Notes: generated by a model from the letters alone, not told the origin. Shown: positions 34,020-46,437, counted from the stretch's first letter. The stretch: 64,000 nt of DNA from Paraspadella gotoi (GCA_051294375.1 CM119268.1:12021225-12085224); one strand, 5' to 3'. A program made the numbers and translations.

Positions 34020-34200
34020 GTTTGCGCCACCAAACGGACACTATAGGGACTAGGGAGGCAATGGGCTCCAGACGATAAACGATTGCCTTCAACCGGGAGG
34101 TTCCGTGTGTCCACGACCCGAAGAGACGTCGCAAGCGCTCGAAATCGAGCCCCTTTAGACCCTTCCCGTTCGGACACCGAAGGCCCCTTTTATGGCGTTA
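34020..34200 (+). mobile_element. Possible degenerate tRNA-like SINE
   Basis: GC-rich block with CAACCGGGAGGTTCCGTGTG near 34090, which resembles the anticodon-arm to B-box part of tRNA-derived SINE heads, preceded by GGGACTAGGGAGGCAATGGG. Weak and unconfirmed; no second copy is in the window. Confidence 0.2.
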
Positions 34201-36110
34201 CTGTTTAGCCCTAACTCGAGGCCAACCATGCTCGATCCGGTCCTCCCACATCTCCCCCCTTTCGAGACTCAGGCGAGGAACCCCCTCGTGGCCCCTTATG
34301 CATTTGTCGGCTTCATTAAAGGTAAGATGAAGGAGATAACAATGGAGGAAGAGGAGGAGGAGAAGGAAGAGGAGGAGGAGGTGGTCGACCATGAGGAGAC
34401 CGGCCTGACCTTCTTGTTTGGTCACAACACTTTACAAAACGAAATAAGCCGGAAAATAAATGTTTTCTTTTTTTAAGCTCAAGAGAAGAGAGAGGAGGTT
34501 GGCGCGGAGGCCTTGACTGAGAATTTTTTCTCATTCAACATTTAACTTTTAACATTTAACACACGTTGAATGTTATTACATGGAAGCTACATCTTGAAAA
34601 AGATAATTCTTTTAACGGTGAATGCTTGTACGAGTGATTATTTTTATTATCAAAATCAGACTAAACGTTAAAGGCAGAAGTGTCAAGGGCAAATAGATAA
34701 TTAGTGAGAAACAATATATTATTATTTTTTTATAAATTAGTTCGATTCATAAAACCATCAAAGAATCTTTTCCAACGGTCATTTTTTTTAATAAATGCAG
34801 AATTACGCGTTACGGAAATATGCAAATTGAGACGACGACAAAAGAGATAATCTCCAGATCGAGAGACGCGGGGATTCGCGCTGATTATCCGCAGTTGAAG
34901 TTGAAGCAGGGGGACGATAGTTGGGGGGAGATTCGAAGTGGGGCGAATCGTAAGAGGAGGTTTTCGTTTACAATGAACGCCAGGAGCCCGAGGGCAGACA
35001 GAAATCATTTCTTTAGGGACGAAGTGAAAAAAATGAAGACAGAGTTGACAATGACTCTTTAATGTGTGAAGATTGACCATGGAAATTTAATATCTATTTT
35101 GATAAAAAGTATAATTAAAACCGAGTTTGTTTGTTTTTTTTTTAATTAAAGTGGTATATGACGACGTTTATAATTGATGAGCGGAGACATCTTCCATAGT
35201 GTAAAGATTACTGCTTTTTTGACCAAAGCCCAGTCAAGACTCAAAAGGCTAACCTGATCGACGTGAATAATGAGAATCGACCCCAACCGATTCCGGCATT
35301 GGAGTTTGCGTCAGGAACGACTGTTTGTTCGGTAAACATTCTTCCTCCTTCTCGATTCATAGCGACGCCGGCGACGGTCTTCCGCTCCGGGTCTGAGGGT
35401 CTTCCCCTTTCTTCCGAATGGATGGTCTTCTCCTCCATCGGGTCCATCCCGACCCTGAGACCCTCCTTTGGTTGAAAGTTCAATTTGCTTTTTTCAATCC
35501 ATTCTTCTCAAACAGAAATCGGGACCTGTATTCCTTCCAACTAGTGAAGGAAGTCCCAATCGCCATTACTATTTCTTATTCACTGCGTGTAATTATTTCG
35601 CCACTCCTCTCACTATCACAGGCCTGAAAAGTGAAAATCCTTTAACACCCCTTCGCTTCTTCACCACCCCCGCTTATCTCCCCCCTCACCCCTTACACGC
35701 CAGGGGCCAAAGCCTCACACGCGCGAAGAGGCGCCGTCGGTGTCGTGCGGCGTCGGGCGACGTCGCGAGGCGCGAGCGCGGCAACCGCACGTGAGATAAC
35801 CCCTCCCGACCCCTTCGCCCTTCCCGACCCCCGGGGGTCTATGGCACCGTCCATTTCCCACCCCCTCTTACCAGTATGGCACAAGCTTACCTCGCACCCC
35901 CCTAACCAACCCATCGATCCGTGAGGGCACAACTACATTCGCTCCCCACTTTCCTCCTTCGACCCCGGGGGTCAACGTAGTCGCCCCACCATCGCACCAT
36001 AGACCCCGGGGGGCTAGCCACGGACGCAAAACACTTCGACTCGCTAAACCTCGAAGGTTTGGTGCCGCATTTTTTTTCTTATTCACTGTTTTTTTTTCTT
36101 CCGCTTTTTA
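34201..36110. other. Intergenic, no gene recognised
   Basis: Holds a few non-repetitive short open frames: plus 34820-35062 (80 codons), minus 35241-35483 (80 codons) and plus 35263-35475 (70 codons). None matches a family I recognise or has clear splice sites. A CTG/GAC-rich low-complexity stretch lies at 34340-34385, and a GC-rich inverted-repeat block at 35826-36013. Confidence 0.5.
35826..36013. repeat. Small inverted-repeat block with GACCCC palindromes
   Basis: Begins with the 14-base perfect palindrome GACCCCCGGGGGTC (35826-35839) followed by TATGGCAC. Near the end, GCACCATAGACCCCGGGG (35994-36011) is its near inverse. An internal GACCCCGGGGGTC lies at 35961-35973. It could be a fold-back element of about 190 bp. 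Confidence 0.5.
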
Positions 36111-36115
36111 AGATT

Positions 36116-36117
36116 CT

Positions 36118-36163
<46 letters not shown>

Positions 36164-36166
36164 TCT

Positions 36167-36206
<40 letters not shown>

Positions 36207-36236
36207 CTCTCTCTCTCTCTCTCTTTCTCCTCTCTC
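36116..36236. repeat. (CT)n microsatellite
   Basis: CT dinucleotides interrupted by TTCTTCTTTCTCTTT. Confidence 0.95.
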
Positions 36237-39200
36237 GTGTTCTCTTTTCTTAAAATTCTCGCTAAAACGTACGAATCACTCTGCTCATGTTCAAAAATTA
36301 TAACGCTTTCAAAAGATAAAATGAAAAAAAATAATTAGAAAAAGTTCAAAAGATTCAACGGATTAAAAAAAGAAAGACTTATTAGTGTAAAAAAAAAGGA
36401 CTTATGCAAAAGGCGAAACTCGTAAACCGGATCAAGCAAATGAGTTGGGAAAATAAGCTTAGTGTAGAAAAAATAAGCGACGTACTTTCGAATTTAAAGC
36501 CGAGGCAAGCAATTGAATGCGCGTGAGGGAAGATATGGAGGGGGTTGTTGATAATAAACTAGTTGATTAACCGAAAATTTACAAGTTTATTTATTAAAAA
36601 TATTTAAGAAATATTAAATAATAAACAGCTTAATTCTCTCTCTCTCTCTCTCTCATCTCTCTCCTCTCTCTCTCTTCCCTTCTCATGTTTTGGTCACTTT
36701 CCCATTGAGACGTCTCTTGCAAGCCGCCGGAGCGAAAACTGCGTCGAATTTCTTGAAGAATTTGCTGAAGATTTTTTTTTTTTTTAAATTAAAGAGAAAA
36801 AGAAAATCGAGGCATGAAATCGGAGAGACAAGGCAGCTGCGCTTAAGTTAGACGTTGACTCAAATTAATTTACAAAGAAAAACAATTGGGCATCGAGGCA
36901 GAGCCGGAGGCTAAATACTTCGAAGGGATATTCATGCATATCTGTTGTTTGAAACCAACACAGCCAATCTCTTCATTCGTACTTGAGTAAAAACTTTCTT
37001 TCTCTCATCAAAAAGTGATTTTAGTCACATCAATTCGAGAAGAGCTCATCAAACCTCCTTCATCCATCTTTCCCTTTCTCTCTCTGTCTCTGTCTCTCTC
37101 TCTTCTATCTCGCACATGTTTTTTTTTCTTTACAGTCTGAAAATGTCATTCCTCGCATCATAAACTTTCGGCGTCAGTCTCATCGTCGTCGTTGTCGTCG
37201 TCGTTCACGGGAACGCCCCCTTTGAAAGTTAGACGAGAAAAATAAAAAAATAAATAATGAAAAAAATCTAGACTTTAGACAATCGTAAAAATATTTAGCC
37301 CTATTAACGTTCCGTGGTATAAGTTCGTTTGAGACCAAAGTGCCATTTCCTTCTCTGATGGGTACATACGTCCTCATCTCCAGAAAAGAAACACCTTAAA
37401 GTAGCTTCTCTCCGATGCTCTTCACAATCTTTTATTCCGTTTTTTTTTCTTTCTTTCTTTTTTTATCGACCGTCTTCTTCCTTCCATGCCTTCATATTTA
37501 GTTCTTAGATATACGTACACATATTACATCGCTCAATAGTCTTACGTATTCTCCCGCTCCCAATTTCTCAAACTCTTTATCTTTAAATTCCTGTAGGCAA
37601 ATTCCAAAAAAAAAAATGGGTTTTCAATGTCTACTTACAGATAATTAATCATTTACCCAATTTGATAAAAAAGATGACATTATCATTCCGTGATTTTTTT
37701 TTCTTCTTTCTTCTTTTTTCTTCCTTCTTCCTTTCTTCCTTCTTCTTTCTTCATTTTTTCCTTTCTTTCCTAAACTCCCATTCTTGAGAAACCTCATTCT
37801 TTTATCCTTTTTCTTCTCTTCTCCATTCTTCTCTTCCTCCCTTCCCTTTCTCTCCCTTCCTCCCTTCCTCCCCTCTCTCCGCGGACCGAAAAAAGGTGCA
37901 TCCCTTCCTTCCTCGGATTTTCGCCTCCGGCCGGTGAATGGTTTTGGTCACGGTTTCCTTGTCACGCCAGCCTGGATTTGGAGCTCACCCATGGGCGTAG
38001 CGGGCGAGCATAAAAGAGGCAACCGGCGTGACGGGTTAAATGGAAAAAGTTTTGTCAACATCGTTTTTTTTTTCAAATGGTTCCATGAGGTCTTCACGCT
38101 TGTCCTTTTCGCGCGGCAAATGGGGAATTATCGTCGGTTTCTTCACCAAAAGGATGCACGATGTATCATTTTCTTTCTTTAGCGATGGGCGATCGAAACT
38201 CAGAGCGAGCGATCGTTCGTCATACGAAGGCTTTTCAGCGATGTCATTTTCGATCTTTAAGAAATAACCAGAGCGCGTCCTTCCCTTGGCTAGAGAGAGG
38301 TATTCGGAAGAACAATGAGGTTTCCGTCGGTCCAGAAGATCTGCCTCAATATCGGCCTCCCTTCCATTCGGGGATTGCGCATTCGAATTCTGGTCAGCGT
38401 TTGTGTCAGCGCTTCTTCTCAACCTTTTTTCTTTAATTCCGAGTCTTATTGCTACCCGTTGGCTTGGCCCCAGCCATCGGCCAGACCAGGGGTTCAAAGT
38501 GTCAGACATGCCCACCAGACAACCGGCTAGAAAAGAAAAAAAAAAGAAAAAAAAGGTCTTAGCTCAGATCCGGTTGCTTTTAAATCTCAAACTCCGGTCA
38601 ATGTTTATTATTGTTTTTTTTTTCTTTGATTGGGCGGATCAAGGATCATGCATCGCTGAAAACAAAAAAAAAAACCAAAAAAAACCACTGATGGTAGAGA
38701 GAGAATATTTGTTGACACTGAGGCAATAATCGCTTCCTTTGCCATTGCCTACCGCCTCCACCTAAGTCCTAGAGGTCAAACCCTGCAGCCACTGTCAGCG
38801 CTGAATAGCGGCGCAGCGAGAAATGTTAGTTTTTTTTTTGTTTTTTTTTCAAATTTTTGCCTTCCGCATGTATAACCATAAGACTTCTTAGCCAGGGATA
38901 ATTTCGTCCGCCTCGGAGCCGGACGGACCAAAGAGAATCTGCTCATGGGCGTCAGCGCGTTAACTACCCAGCGACGACGCGTTGCTGTTGCACCGCCGCT
39001 GCACCGCTGCTGCATATTGATGTCACCCCTGCTGGCTGCGACCTCGTTGACCAAAGGCGGTGGCATGGTCATCTATTTTTTTTTTCTCTTTCTTTCCTCT
39101 TTCTTCCCATTTTTGCGTTCGGTCTACCGGAAAAGCGATAGATGCCCGTAGAACATGGCTAACGCTTTCCATTTATTAGCTTGACCTTTTGCTAAACCAG

Positions 39201-40182
39201 CCGGACAAATAATAGAACTTCTTTTTAGGGGATTTTCGTTGTAGACGTTTCTTTTTTTTTAGACTTTTGTGATTCAATCGTCAACTGGAGCGATGGAATC
39301 ACAAAGATCGTCTCTTCAGCGCTGAAGAAGAAGAAACAAAAAAAAAAGTCTTTTCGCCGATTCGCTCTGATAATTTCCTTTTCATTTTGACAAAAGGTGC
39401 TCCTTTTTTTTAATACATTGCTCCCGAGAACCGAGCCTCACGCTTCCTCGACACATTGTCTACAGTGTTTTCCTGTCCAAGTCGTAAAAAGACTCGGGGC
39501 CTGGCTCTAAATCGGAACGAGCTTAAAGGCCGCGGGAGCCCGCGAGGTTCCCACCCACATTCAAGGACCACGCACGCCATTGCACACTGATGAGAAATCA
39601 CTACAGTGAGCATTAAAGACGCGAGAAGAGACTCGTTATTGTACGACAGAGTTGCCGGGTTTTTTTTTTCTGGTGGCTACAGGGTTGTTGTAATGGGAAA
39701 TGGGGCTTTGAGACACTAATGTCAAATGACAAACTGGATACTACTGTAGTAACTTTAACAATGAATTTAATTTGTATCGATTTGGAAACGGAAAACATCA
39801 ACGAAACACCTTTTTTTTTCTGAAATATTAAGAATGAAATTATCGAAATGATTTTTCAATTAAAACGAAAACAAAAAACAAAAACAAAAACAATTCAATC
39901 AACGAAAAGAAATATTCTCTTCAGCTCTCTCTAAGTCGTTTTTCGAAAAAAAGGGATTAACCCTTTTCAAGTTGAGAACCGATTTCTTTCTCCCTTTTTT
40001 CAAATTCATCTCGCGCGCGCCTCTTCCCCTTTTTTTTTCTCTTTTTGGTCACTCAGTCCGAGACGCCCGACCCATGGCGACCTTTGGTGACCTCCGGGGG
40101 TCGCGCTCGCGTTCTCTGACTCGCGATCCGGGGGGACGACGACGTCCAGGACGACGACGACGCCCTCTCGATGGTCGACGTC
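36237..40182. other. Intergenic, no gene recognised
   Basis: Has (CT)n at 36637-36674, pyrimidine-rich TTCTTCC-type sequence at 37690-37870, and T/A homopolymers. The longest non-repetitive frame is minus 38515-38036 (159 codons, charged, no hydrophobic segment). It has no recognisable motif, and overlapping plus-strand frames are also open, so coding status is undecided. A hairpin cluster lies at 39264-39328. Confidence 0.5.
39264..39328. other. Hairpin next to a 16-base perfect palindrome
   Basis: CTTTTGTGATTCAATCG (39264-39280) pairs with CGATGGAATCACAAAG (39291-39306) with one mismatch and one bulge around a 10-base loop. TCTTCAGCGCTGAAGA follows at 39313-39328. It may be the inner end of a transposon or a structured RNA; function is unknown. 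Confidence 0.5.
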
Positions 40183-40381
40183 NNNNNNNNNNNNNNNNNN
40201 NNNNNNNNNNNNNNNNNNNNNNNNNNNNNNNNNNNNNNNNNNNNNNNNNNNNNNNNNNNNNNNNNNNNNNNNNNNNNNNNNNNNNNNNNNNNNNNNNNNN
40301 NNNNNNNNNNNNNNNNNNNNNNNNNNNNNNNNNNNNNNNNNNNNNNNNNNNNNNNNNNNNNNNNNNNNNNNNNNNNNNNNN
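40183..40381. other. Assembly gap (199 N)
   Basis: Run of N following GAC-triplet-rich sequence (40135-40165). Confidence 1.
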
Positions 40382-40624
40382 GTTGGTCTGTGGCGATGGA
40401 AAGAGGATCCAGAGAATATTTCATTTGCACTAATTAGGATAGATGTTAACTAACCTTTAAGTGGGATTTCTCAGCAATAAAACTAATAGTATATCAATTC
40501 GCCATCAAAATCAGAAGAACGATTTTTTTTTTCTCCTTCTTTCACGTTATTCATGAGATGAGTTAAGAATCGCGTTTCCCCTCCTCCGCCACGAGGTCGC
40601 TTCCTACATGTTTTTTTCTTTCGC

Positions 40625-41005
40625 TCTCTCTCTCTCTCTCTCTCTCTCNNNNNNNNNNNNNNNNNNNNNNNNNNNNNNNNNNNNNNNNNNNNNNNNNNNN
40701 NNNNNNNNNNNNNNNNNNNNNNNNNNNNNNNNNNNNNNNNNNNNNNNNNNNNNNNNNNNNNNNNNNNNNNNNNNNNNNNNNNNNNNNNNNNNNNNNNNNN
40801 NNNNNNNNNNNNNNNNNNNNNNNNNNNNNNNNNNNNNNNNNNNNNNNNNNNNNNNNNNNNNNNNNNNNNNNNNNNNNNNNNNNNNNNNNNNNNNNNNNNN
40901 NNNNNNNNNNNNNNNNNNNNNNNNNNNNNNNNNNNNNNNNNNNNNNNNNNNNNNNNNNNNNNNNNNNNNNNNNNNNNNNNNNNNNNNNNNNNNNNNNNNN
41001 NNNNN
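40625..41005. other. (CT)n running into an assembly gap
   Basis: CT dinucleotides at 40625-40648 followed by 357 N (40649-41005). Confidence 0.97.
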
Positions 41006-41035
41006 CGGCAGCGACGGCTGCCTGGTTTTTTTTCG

Positions 41036-41050
41036 TGGTCACGTGACAGA
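41036..41050. promoter_or_regulatory. Palindromic E-box GTCACGTGAC
   Basis: A ten-base perfect palindrome at 41038-41047 in CpG-rich sequence just after a gap. Same extended core as at 26867. A single-site prediction only. Confidence 0.25.
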
Positions 41051-41447
41051 CGCCGCCGACTGGCGCCACGCAAAATTACGTCGAAAGGCGGAGGATCTTT
41101 TGACCCGGGGACCTGAACGTCGGTGGAACCGCAAAAATGACGATGAAGATGACGACAAGGTTGAATAAAAAAAAAAAAAAGATGACGATGATATGGATAA
41201 AAAAAAATGTTTGACAAAGAAGATAATGGGGAAGACGACTAGGATGGAAAGAAAAAAATACTATCTAGAAAAAACTGACAACTGATAAAATTATGTAATG
41301 ACAGAGAACACGACAATTAAATTGACGACGATGACAAGGAGAAAGCCGACAACTTCGTTGTCGGCAAAAACTGACAAAGATTTACAGCGGGAAAAAAAGG
41401 GAATGAATCGATTTAGAAAATGTCGATACAACACAGGATGAAGAAGA

Positions 41448-41632
41448 NNNNNNNNNNNNNNNNNNNNNNNNNNNNNNNNNNNNNNNNNNNNNNNNNNNNN
41501 NNNNNNNNNNNNNNNNNNNNNNNNNNNNNNNNNNNNNNNNNNNNNNNNNNNNNNNNNNNNNNNNNNNNNNNNNNNNNNNNNNNNNNNNNNNNNNNNNNNN
41601 NNNNNNNNNNNNNNNNNNNNNNNNNNNNNNNN

Positions 41633-41666
<34 letters not shown>
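41448..41666. other. Assembly gap ending in (GA)n
   Basis: 185 N (41448-41632), then GA dinucleotides to 41666. Confidence 0.97.
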
Positions 41667-41669
<3 letters not shown>

Positions 41670-41788
41670 GACTCGGTCGTTGTTTTGATGATGTATCAAT
41701 CCAAGATTCTTCTTCTTTTAATTCTCATTTTCTCTCTACGTCTTTAAAATATCGTTTTTCTTTCGGAAATGAAAGGAACTTCTCTCGT

Positions 41789-41790
41789 CA

Positions 41791-41825
<35 letters not shown>

Positions 41826-41826
41826 A
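41789..41826. repeat. (GAC)n trinucleotide repeat
   Basis: About 12 perfect ACG/GAC units. Confidence 0.97.
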
Positions 41827-42690
41827 ATGACTTTTGTTATTAATGCTTTCCGACGCGTTTTTGACAAGCGTCGCAAAGAACAATCGCGACTTTTCTGACG
41901 TAACTCTTGAGTCGAGGATTCCAGATTTGACAATGAAGCACCCGAAGCAAAGTTCTCTAAATTTAATTCGTAATAAAGTGCTAAAGAGGCGGAAGGAACA
42001 CAACATATAAAAAAAAAGATTTTTTTTTTATTAAGAGAGTTGAAATCGCAGATGTCTTAAAGTTTTTAATGACTTTTTAATTTCGTCTCCATCGTTCGCG
42101 TTTGTTTTGAATCTTTAAATCTTAATTTCATTTCCGCTTTATCGATGCCAACTGCTTTTCTTGACTCCGCTGTTCTTCTGTTTTCATTCTTCGTTCAAAC
42201 CGACGGGATTGTCTCTTTGCACTATAACTCAAAAAAATAAAAAAACTTACGATTTTTTTATTCTTAAAAAATACTACGCTTTACCTTTCGCAATCTGAAT
42301 GTCGTTTTTTTTCAGCAAATTACTAATGAAAATTACCGCTTAATTTGAATATTGTCTATTTTTAATCTTTTTTTTTTCTTATCACTCCCCATTTTCTTTT
42401 ACCCTAGCACTACCGATTTTCAATCTCATCGCTGCCGACTTCGCAAATTTTTCTGACTCCTGGGCCAAACTTTGAACTCCCCCGACTTTGTAAAAAAAAA
42501 AAAAGCCCCAGAGAAAAAAAAAGGGAAATTCTATCAACGCCGTCATCCAAATGCCGACGGTGGCGCGACCTTCTTTCGACGTCACCCTCAGTCGCATCCA
42601 GCAAATAAAAGGCCATCCTTTCCCGGACGACCCTTGGGGAAGGCGTGCCCCTCACTCGCACACCTCACCATCACGGAGTTTTTGTCTCTG
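41827..42690. other. Intergenic, no gene recognised
   Basis: AT-rich with A and T homopolymers. Nothing supportable as coding. Confidence 0.65.
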
Positions 42691-42868
42691 TCTCTGTCTC
42701 TCTCTCTCTCTTTCTCTTTCTTTTAGTAAAAACCGCTACGAACCTCACCCTGCACCTTCCAATCCCAAGCCAGCTCACCTAATCCCCTTTTCTGATCCTC
42801 CCCCACTCCCCCGAATCGACCTTACCGCATCAAAGAAAAAAAGTTTCTCTTTGCCGGAAGAATTTTGA

Positions 42869-42871
<3 letters not shown>

Positions 42872-42900
<29 letters not shown>

Positions 42901-43078
42901 NNNNNNNNNNNNNNNNNNNNNNNNNNNNNNNNNNNNNNNNNNNNNNNNNNNNNNNNNNNNNNNNNNNNNNNNNNNNNNNNNNNNNNNNNNNNNNNNNNNN
43001 NNNNNNNNNNNNNNNNNNNNNNNNNNNNNNNNNNNNNNNNNNNNNNNNNNNNNNNNNNNNNNNNNNNNNNNNNNNNNN
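42872..43078. other. (CT)n running into an assembly gap
   Basis: CT to 42900, then 178 N (42901-43078). Confidence 0.97.
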
Positions 43079-43174
43079 AAGGGTGAGGGAAGGGTGAGAG
43101 GAAAAAAGAAACAAGTTTCGTCACATCGTAACCCGTCCCCGACATTTTCCGAAGCAAAGCCGGCGTCGGAGCTT

Positions 43175-43462
43175 CCGCTGCCGGTGCTGCCATTGCTGCC
43201 GGTGCTGCCATTGCTGCCGGCCCCCATACCGCAACCACTGAAGCTATAGCAAAGAAGTGGTTGGTAAATCAAGAACATCCAAATAACATTAAGTCATTCA
43301 GCAGACAATGCTCCCTTCATTGCAATTCATTTAACGGACTTATAATATATTTTTCATTACCGGTGCCGCTCTTGCTACCATCACTGCCGGTGCAGCCGGT
43401 GATGTAGTCCCTCCGCTCGGTCTTCCGTGTCGAGGGATTGCCGTGACACGACGGTGGCGGCG
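43175..43462 (-). repeat. GCC/GGTG-type 18-bp repeat, possible Gly/Ser-rich coding
   Basis: GGTGCTGCCATTGCTGCC is repeated twice near 43181-43217, and related CACCGGCAGT-ATGG sequence recurs at 43365-43402. On the minus strand the two segments read Gly/Ser-rich (GSNGSTGSNGSTGSG and TGCTGSDGSKSGTG), with a plausible donor at 43360 and acceptor at 43240. The phases do not join to keep the Gly/Ser frame, so a gene is not established. Confidence 0.25.
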
Positions 43463-43598
43463 NNNNNNNNNNNNNNNNNNNNNNNNNNNNNNNNNNNNNN
43501 NNNNNNNNNNNNNNNNNNNNNNNNNNNNNNNNNNNNNNNNNNNNNNNNNNNNNNNNNNNNNNNNNNNNNNNNNNNNNNNNNNNNNNNNNNNNNNNNNN
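43463..43598. other. Assembly gap (136 N)
   Basis: Run of N followed by a short GAGAGAGA. Confidence 1.
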
Positions 43599-44511
43599 GA
43601 GAGAGAAATTCAAAAATAACAATGAGACTCAAATAGCATAAGGTAAGATAACCAGACTAAAGATGAGATTACGTAAACATTTTTTATTCTTGGATCTGAA
43701 GTGATTTAATTTTTGATTTATAACTTGGTATATTTTACCAAACGCAAAAAAAGGCGAAATATGTTCAATTAGAAGATATTAACCTTTTCCTACTGACGAA
43801 CAGTTTCGAAACATCGATCCTCCTTGTTCGTCGAAGCGAAACGAAGAGACGAACAGCTGAAACGAACAGCCGCGCCGAGCGAAATCCAAAGAAACAAAAA
43901 AAAATCAACGGAAAAAATTTTTATTTTCTTCTCTCTTATTTTTTTCCCTTTTTTCTTTTTTTTTCCTTTTCTTTCTTTTCTGAAGAAGCCACGTCATCGT
44001 CCTCATTGTAGTCGTCGTCGTCGTCGTCGTCTTCCTCGTATACTTTTTTCTCCTCTAACAAGAACGATAATTCCAATGTGTTGCGCCGCAGTGACTTTAT
44101 TTTTACGTATATTTCTTTTTGATCACATGTTATGGCATGAATAAAATTTTTTTTTGTANNNNNNNNNNTATTTCCTTTTGATCACATAATATGACATGAA
44201 TAAAAATTTTTTTTTGTATTTATGACATGCATTGCATCAAAATTCTGTCTTTTATTCTTTAAAGTTTTAGAAATTCCTGAAGGCGGCGCTAGCAGTCCCT
44301 TAGTTTTGAGTTTTGAGTAAGTGGGACCGACCGACGGTCCGACCGACAGACCGACCGAAAAGTGACTTATAGAGTTGCTCCGCGAGTACTCGCGGCGCAA
44401 GTAAAAAGATGTTTTCTTCGATACAATTTCTCCGCTCTCTGTCTCTTCGCGTCTTCATTCTTTACGCCTCCTTTCTTTCCACCTCCCGCTTCTCCTCCTC
44501 CTCCTCCTCCT
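43599..44511. other. Intergenic, no gene recognised
   Basis: Contains (GTC)n at 44010-44033, a 10-N gap at 44159, a GACC/GACG tetramer repeat at 44326-44358 and a CTC run into the next gap. Confidence 0.65.
44108..44220. repeat. About 50-bp direct repeat flanking a 10-N gap
   Basis: TATTTC-TTTTGATCACAT followed by an ATG-CATGAATAAAA and T-run block occurs on both sides of the gap 44159-44168, with a few differences. Same pattern as at 22275-22354: unmerged overlapping contig ends, or two alleles. Confidence 0.85.
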
Positions 44512-44768
44512 NNNNNNNNNNNNNNNNNNNNNNNNNNNNNNNNNNNNNNNNNNNNNNNNNNNNNNNNNNNNNNNNNNNNNNNNNNNNNNNNNNNNNNNNN
44601 NNNNNNNNNNNNNNNNNNNNNNNNNNNNNNNNNNNNNNNNNNNNNNNNNNNNNNNNNNNNNNNNNNNNNNNNNNNNNNNNNNNNNNNNNNNNNNNNNNNN
44701 NNNNNNNNNNNNNNNNNNNNNNNNNNNNNNNNNNNNNNNNNNNNNTCTCTCTCTCTCTCTCTCTCTCT
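44512..44768. other. Assembly gap bounded by CTC and CT repeats
   Basis: 234 N (44512-44745) between (CTC)n on the left and (CT)n on the right. Confidence 0.97.
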
Positions 44769-45177
44769 CCCCCTTTCATTTTTTCCCTCTAACGGTTTCA
44801 AAATAACCAGAAATTATTGTTGTAGGGCATAATTGTACCTAAAAACGAATTCCACGTAGAACAACGGCTGTAATTAAATTAACTCAGATATTCCGGATTA
44901 TTTTCCCCGAAATGATTTACGAAAATAAAAAATCTAAATTCGACGAAACTCACGGTTTTCCTTTTTTGTCATTCAAGCATGCGAGTGAGTAACTCGATTT
45001 GAGTGAGCGCGCATCCGTTTGTGTGTGAGAATGATTGTGTGTGGCTGTGTGTCAACGCGAGGATTAAATCCCATTAACGTTCCATTATTGACCGCCGGAC
45101 GTTTGATGGCTTTGACAATGTTGTTGGTGTCCACCGGCCGAGAGTGAGTGAGTTTGAGAGAATGATAGAGAGAGAGA

Positions 45178-45464
45178 NNNNNNNNNNNNNNNNNNNNNNN
45201 NNNNNNNNNNNNNNNNNNNNNNNNNNNNNNNNNNNNNNNNNNNNNNNNNNNNNNNNNNNNNNNNNNNNNNNNNNNNNNNNNNNNNNNNNNNNNNNNNNNN
45301 NNNNNNNNNNNNNNNNNNNNNNNNNNNNNNNNNNNNNNNNNNNNNNNNNNNNNNNNNNNNNNNNNNNNNNNNNNNNNNNNNNNNNNNNNNNNNNNNNNNN
45401 NNNNNNNNNNNNNNNNNNNNNNNNNNNNNNNNNNNNNNNNNNNNNNNNNNNNNNNNNNNNNNNN
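45178..45464. other. Assembly gap (287 N)
   Basis: Run of N after AGAGAGAGA. The left flank also has a GAGTGAGT and TGTGTGTG-rich stretch (44985-45055). Confidence 0.97.
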
Positions 45465-46354
45465 CTTGGTGCGAGTGTATTTTAGTTTTTTTGCAGATTT
45501 TTACATATTCTATCCTCACTTCTTCAATACCTTCACAGATAGAGTTATTCACCTCCTAAATTAACTCTTTGTGAAGGTAGGGTGAATCTATAGTTCCCTA
45601 CACGTGCAGATCCTCGCGCAATTAACACTCCCCACCCCCGCCACCCTCGCGGCGCGTCTTCGTCTTCCCTATTTGTGTTCTTTTGTTTTTCATCACGTTC
45701 CGAATTTTCTGCTTAAAGCGCGAGAGGACGAGGTCGCCGACCGATCGGTCAACGCTGCCCGACAAGTAGGGAAACGAAACCGACGGGGAGCGGACATTTT
45801 ATGAATTTCTAGTAATAATTTTAATTAGGCTAGTACCCACACGAAAACNNNNNNNNNNNNNNNNNNNNNNNNNNNNNNNNNNNNNNNNNNNNNNNNNNNN
45901 NNNNNNNNNNNNNNNNNNNNNNNNNNNNNNNNNNNNNNNNNNNNNNNNNNNNNNNNNNNNNNNNNNNNNNNNNNNNNNNNNNNNNNNATACTAAACAACG
46001 TCCTGTTCATTTCCATATGACAATTGTCAATGAATGACGGTGAGTCTTTGTAATTCGAGACTGCGCTGTCACTCGGTCAGTCGCGGTGAGTCACGCTCGG
46101 TCGATGACTACCTTTCCCTTCCGACGGGGCATTGTGAATGATAGTGATGACGCGAGTGATTGGTGGGTGGGAGGGCAGGGTAAATTTAACAAGCTTGACA
46201 AAGTGTTATCCTCGTTTTTTTGTTAATTCTGCACTTAAAAATAATAATAAGTAAATAACAAAGAAAATAGTAAATTTACTTCTCGAAAAAGAAACTCGAA
46301 ATTCGTTTGTTGTTCTCGTCAGAGGAGCCTGTAAAATCAAAGTTACGACAGAAG

Positions 46355-46437
<83 letters not shown>

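Noticed and set aside
38455-38520. GGGGTTCAAAGTG resembling a polymerase III B box
   Set aside because: No convincing A box upstream and no repeat copy in the window.
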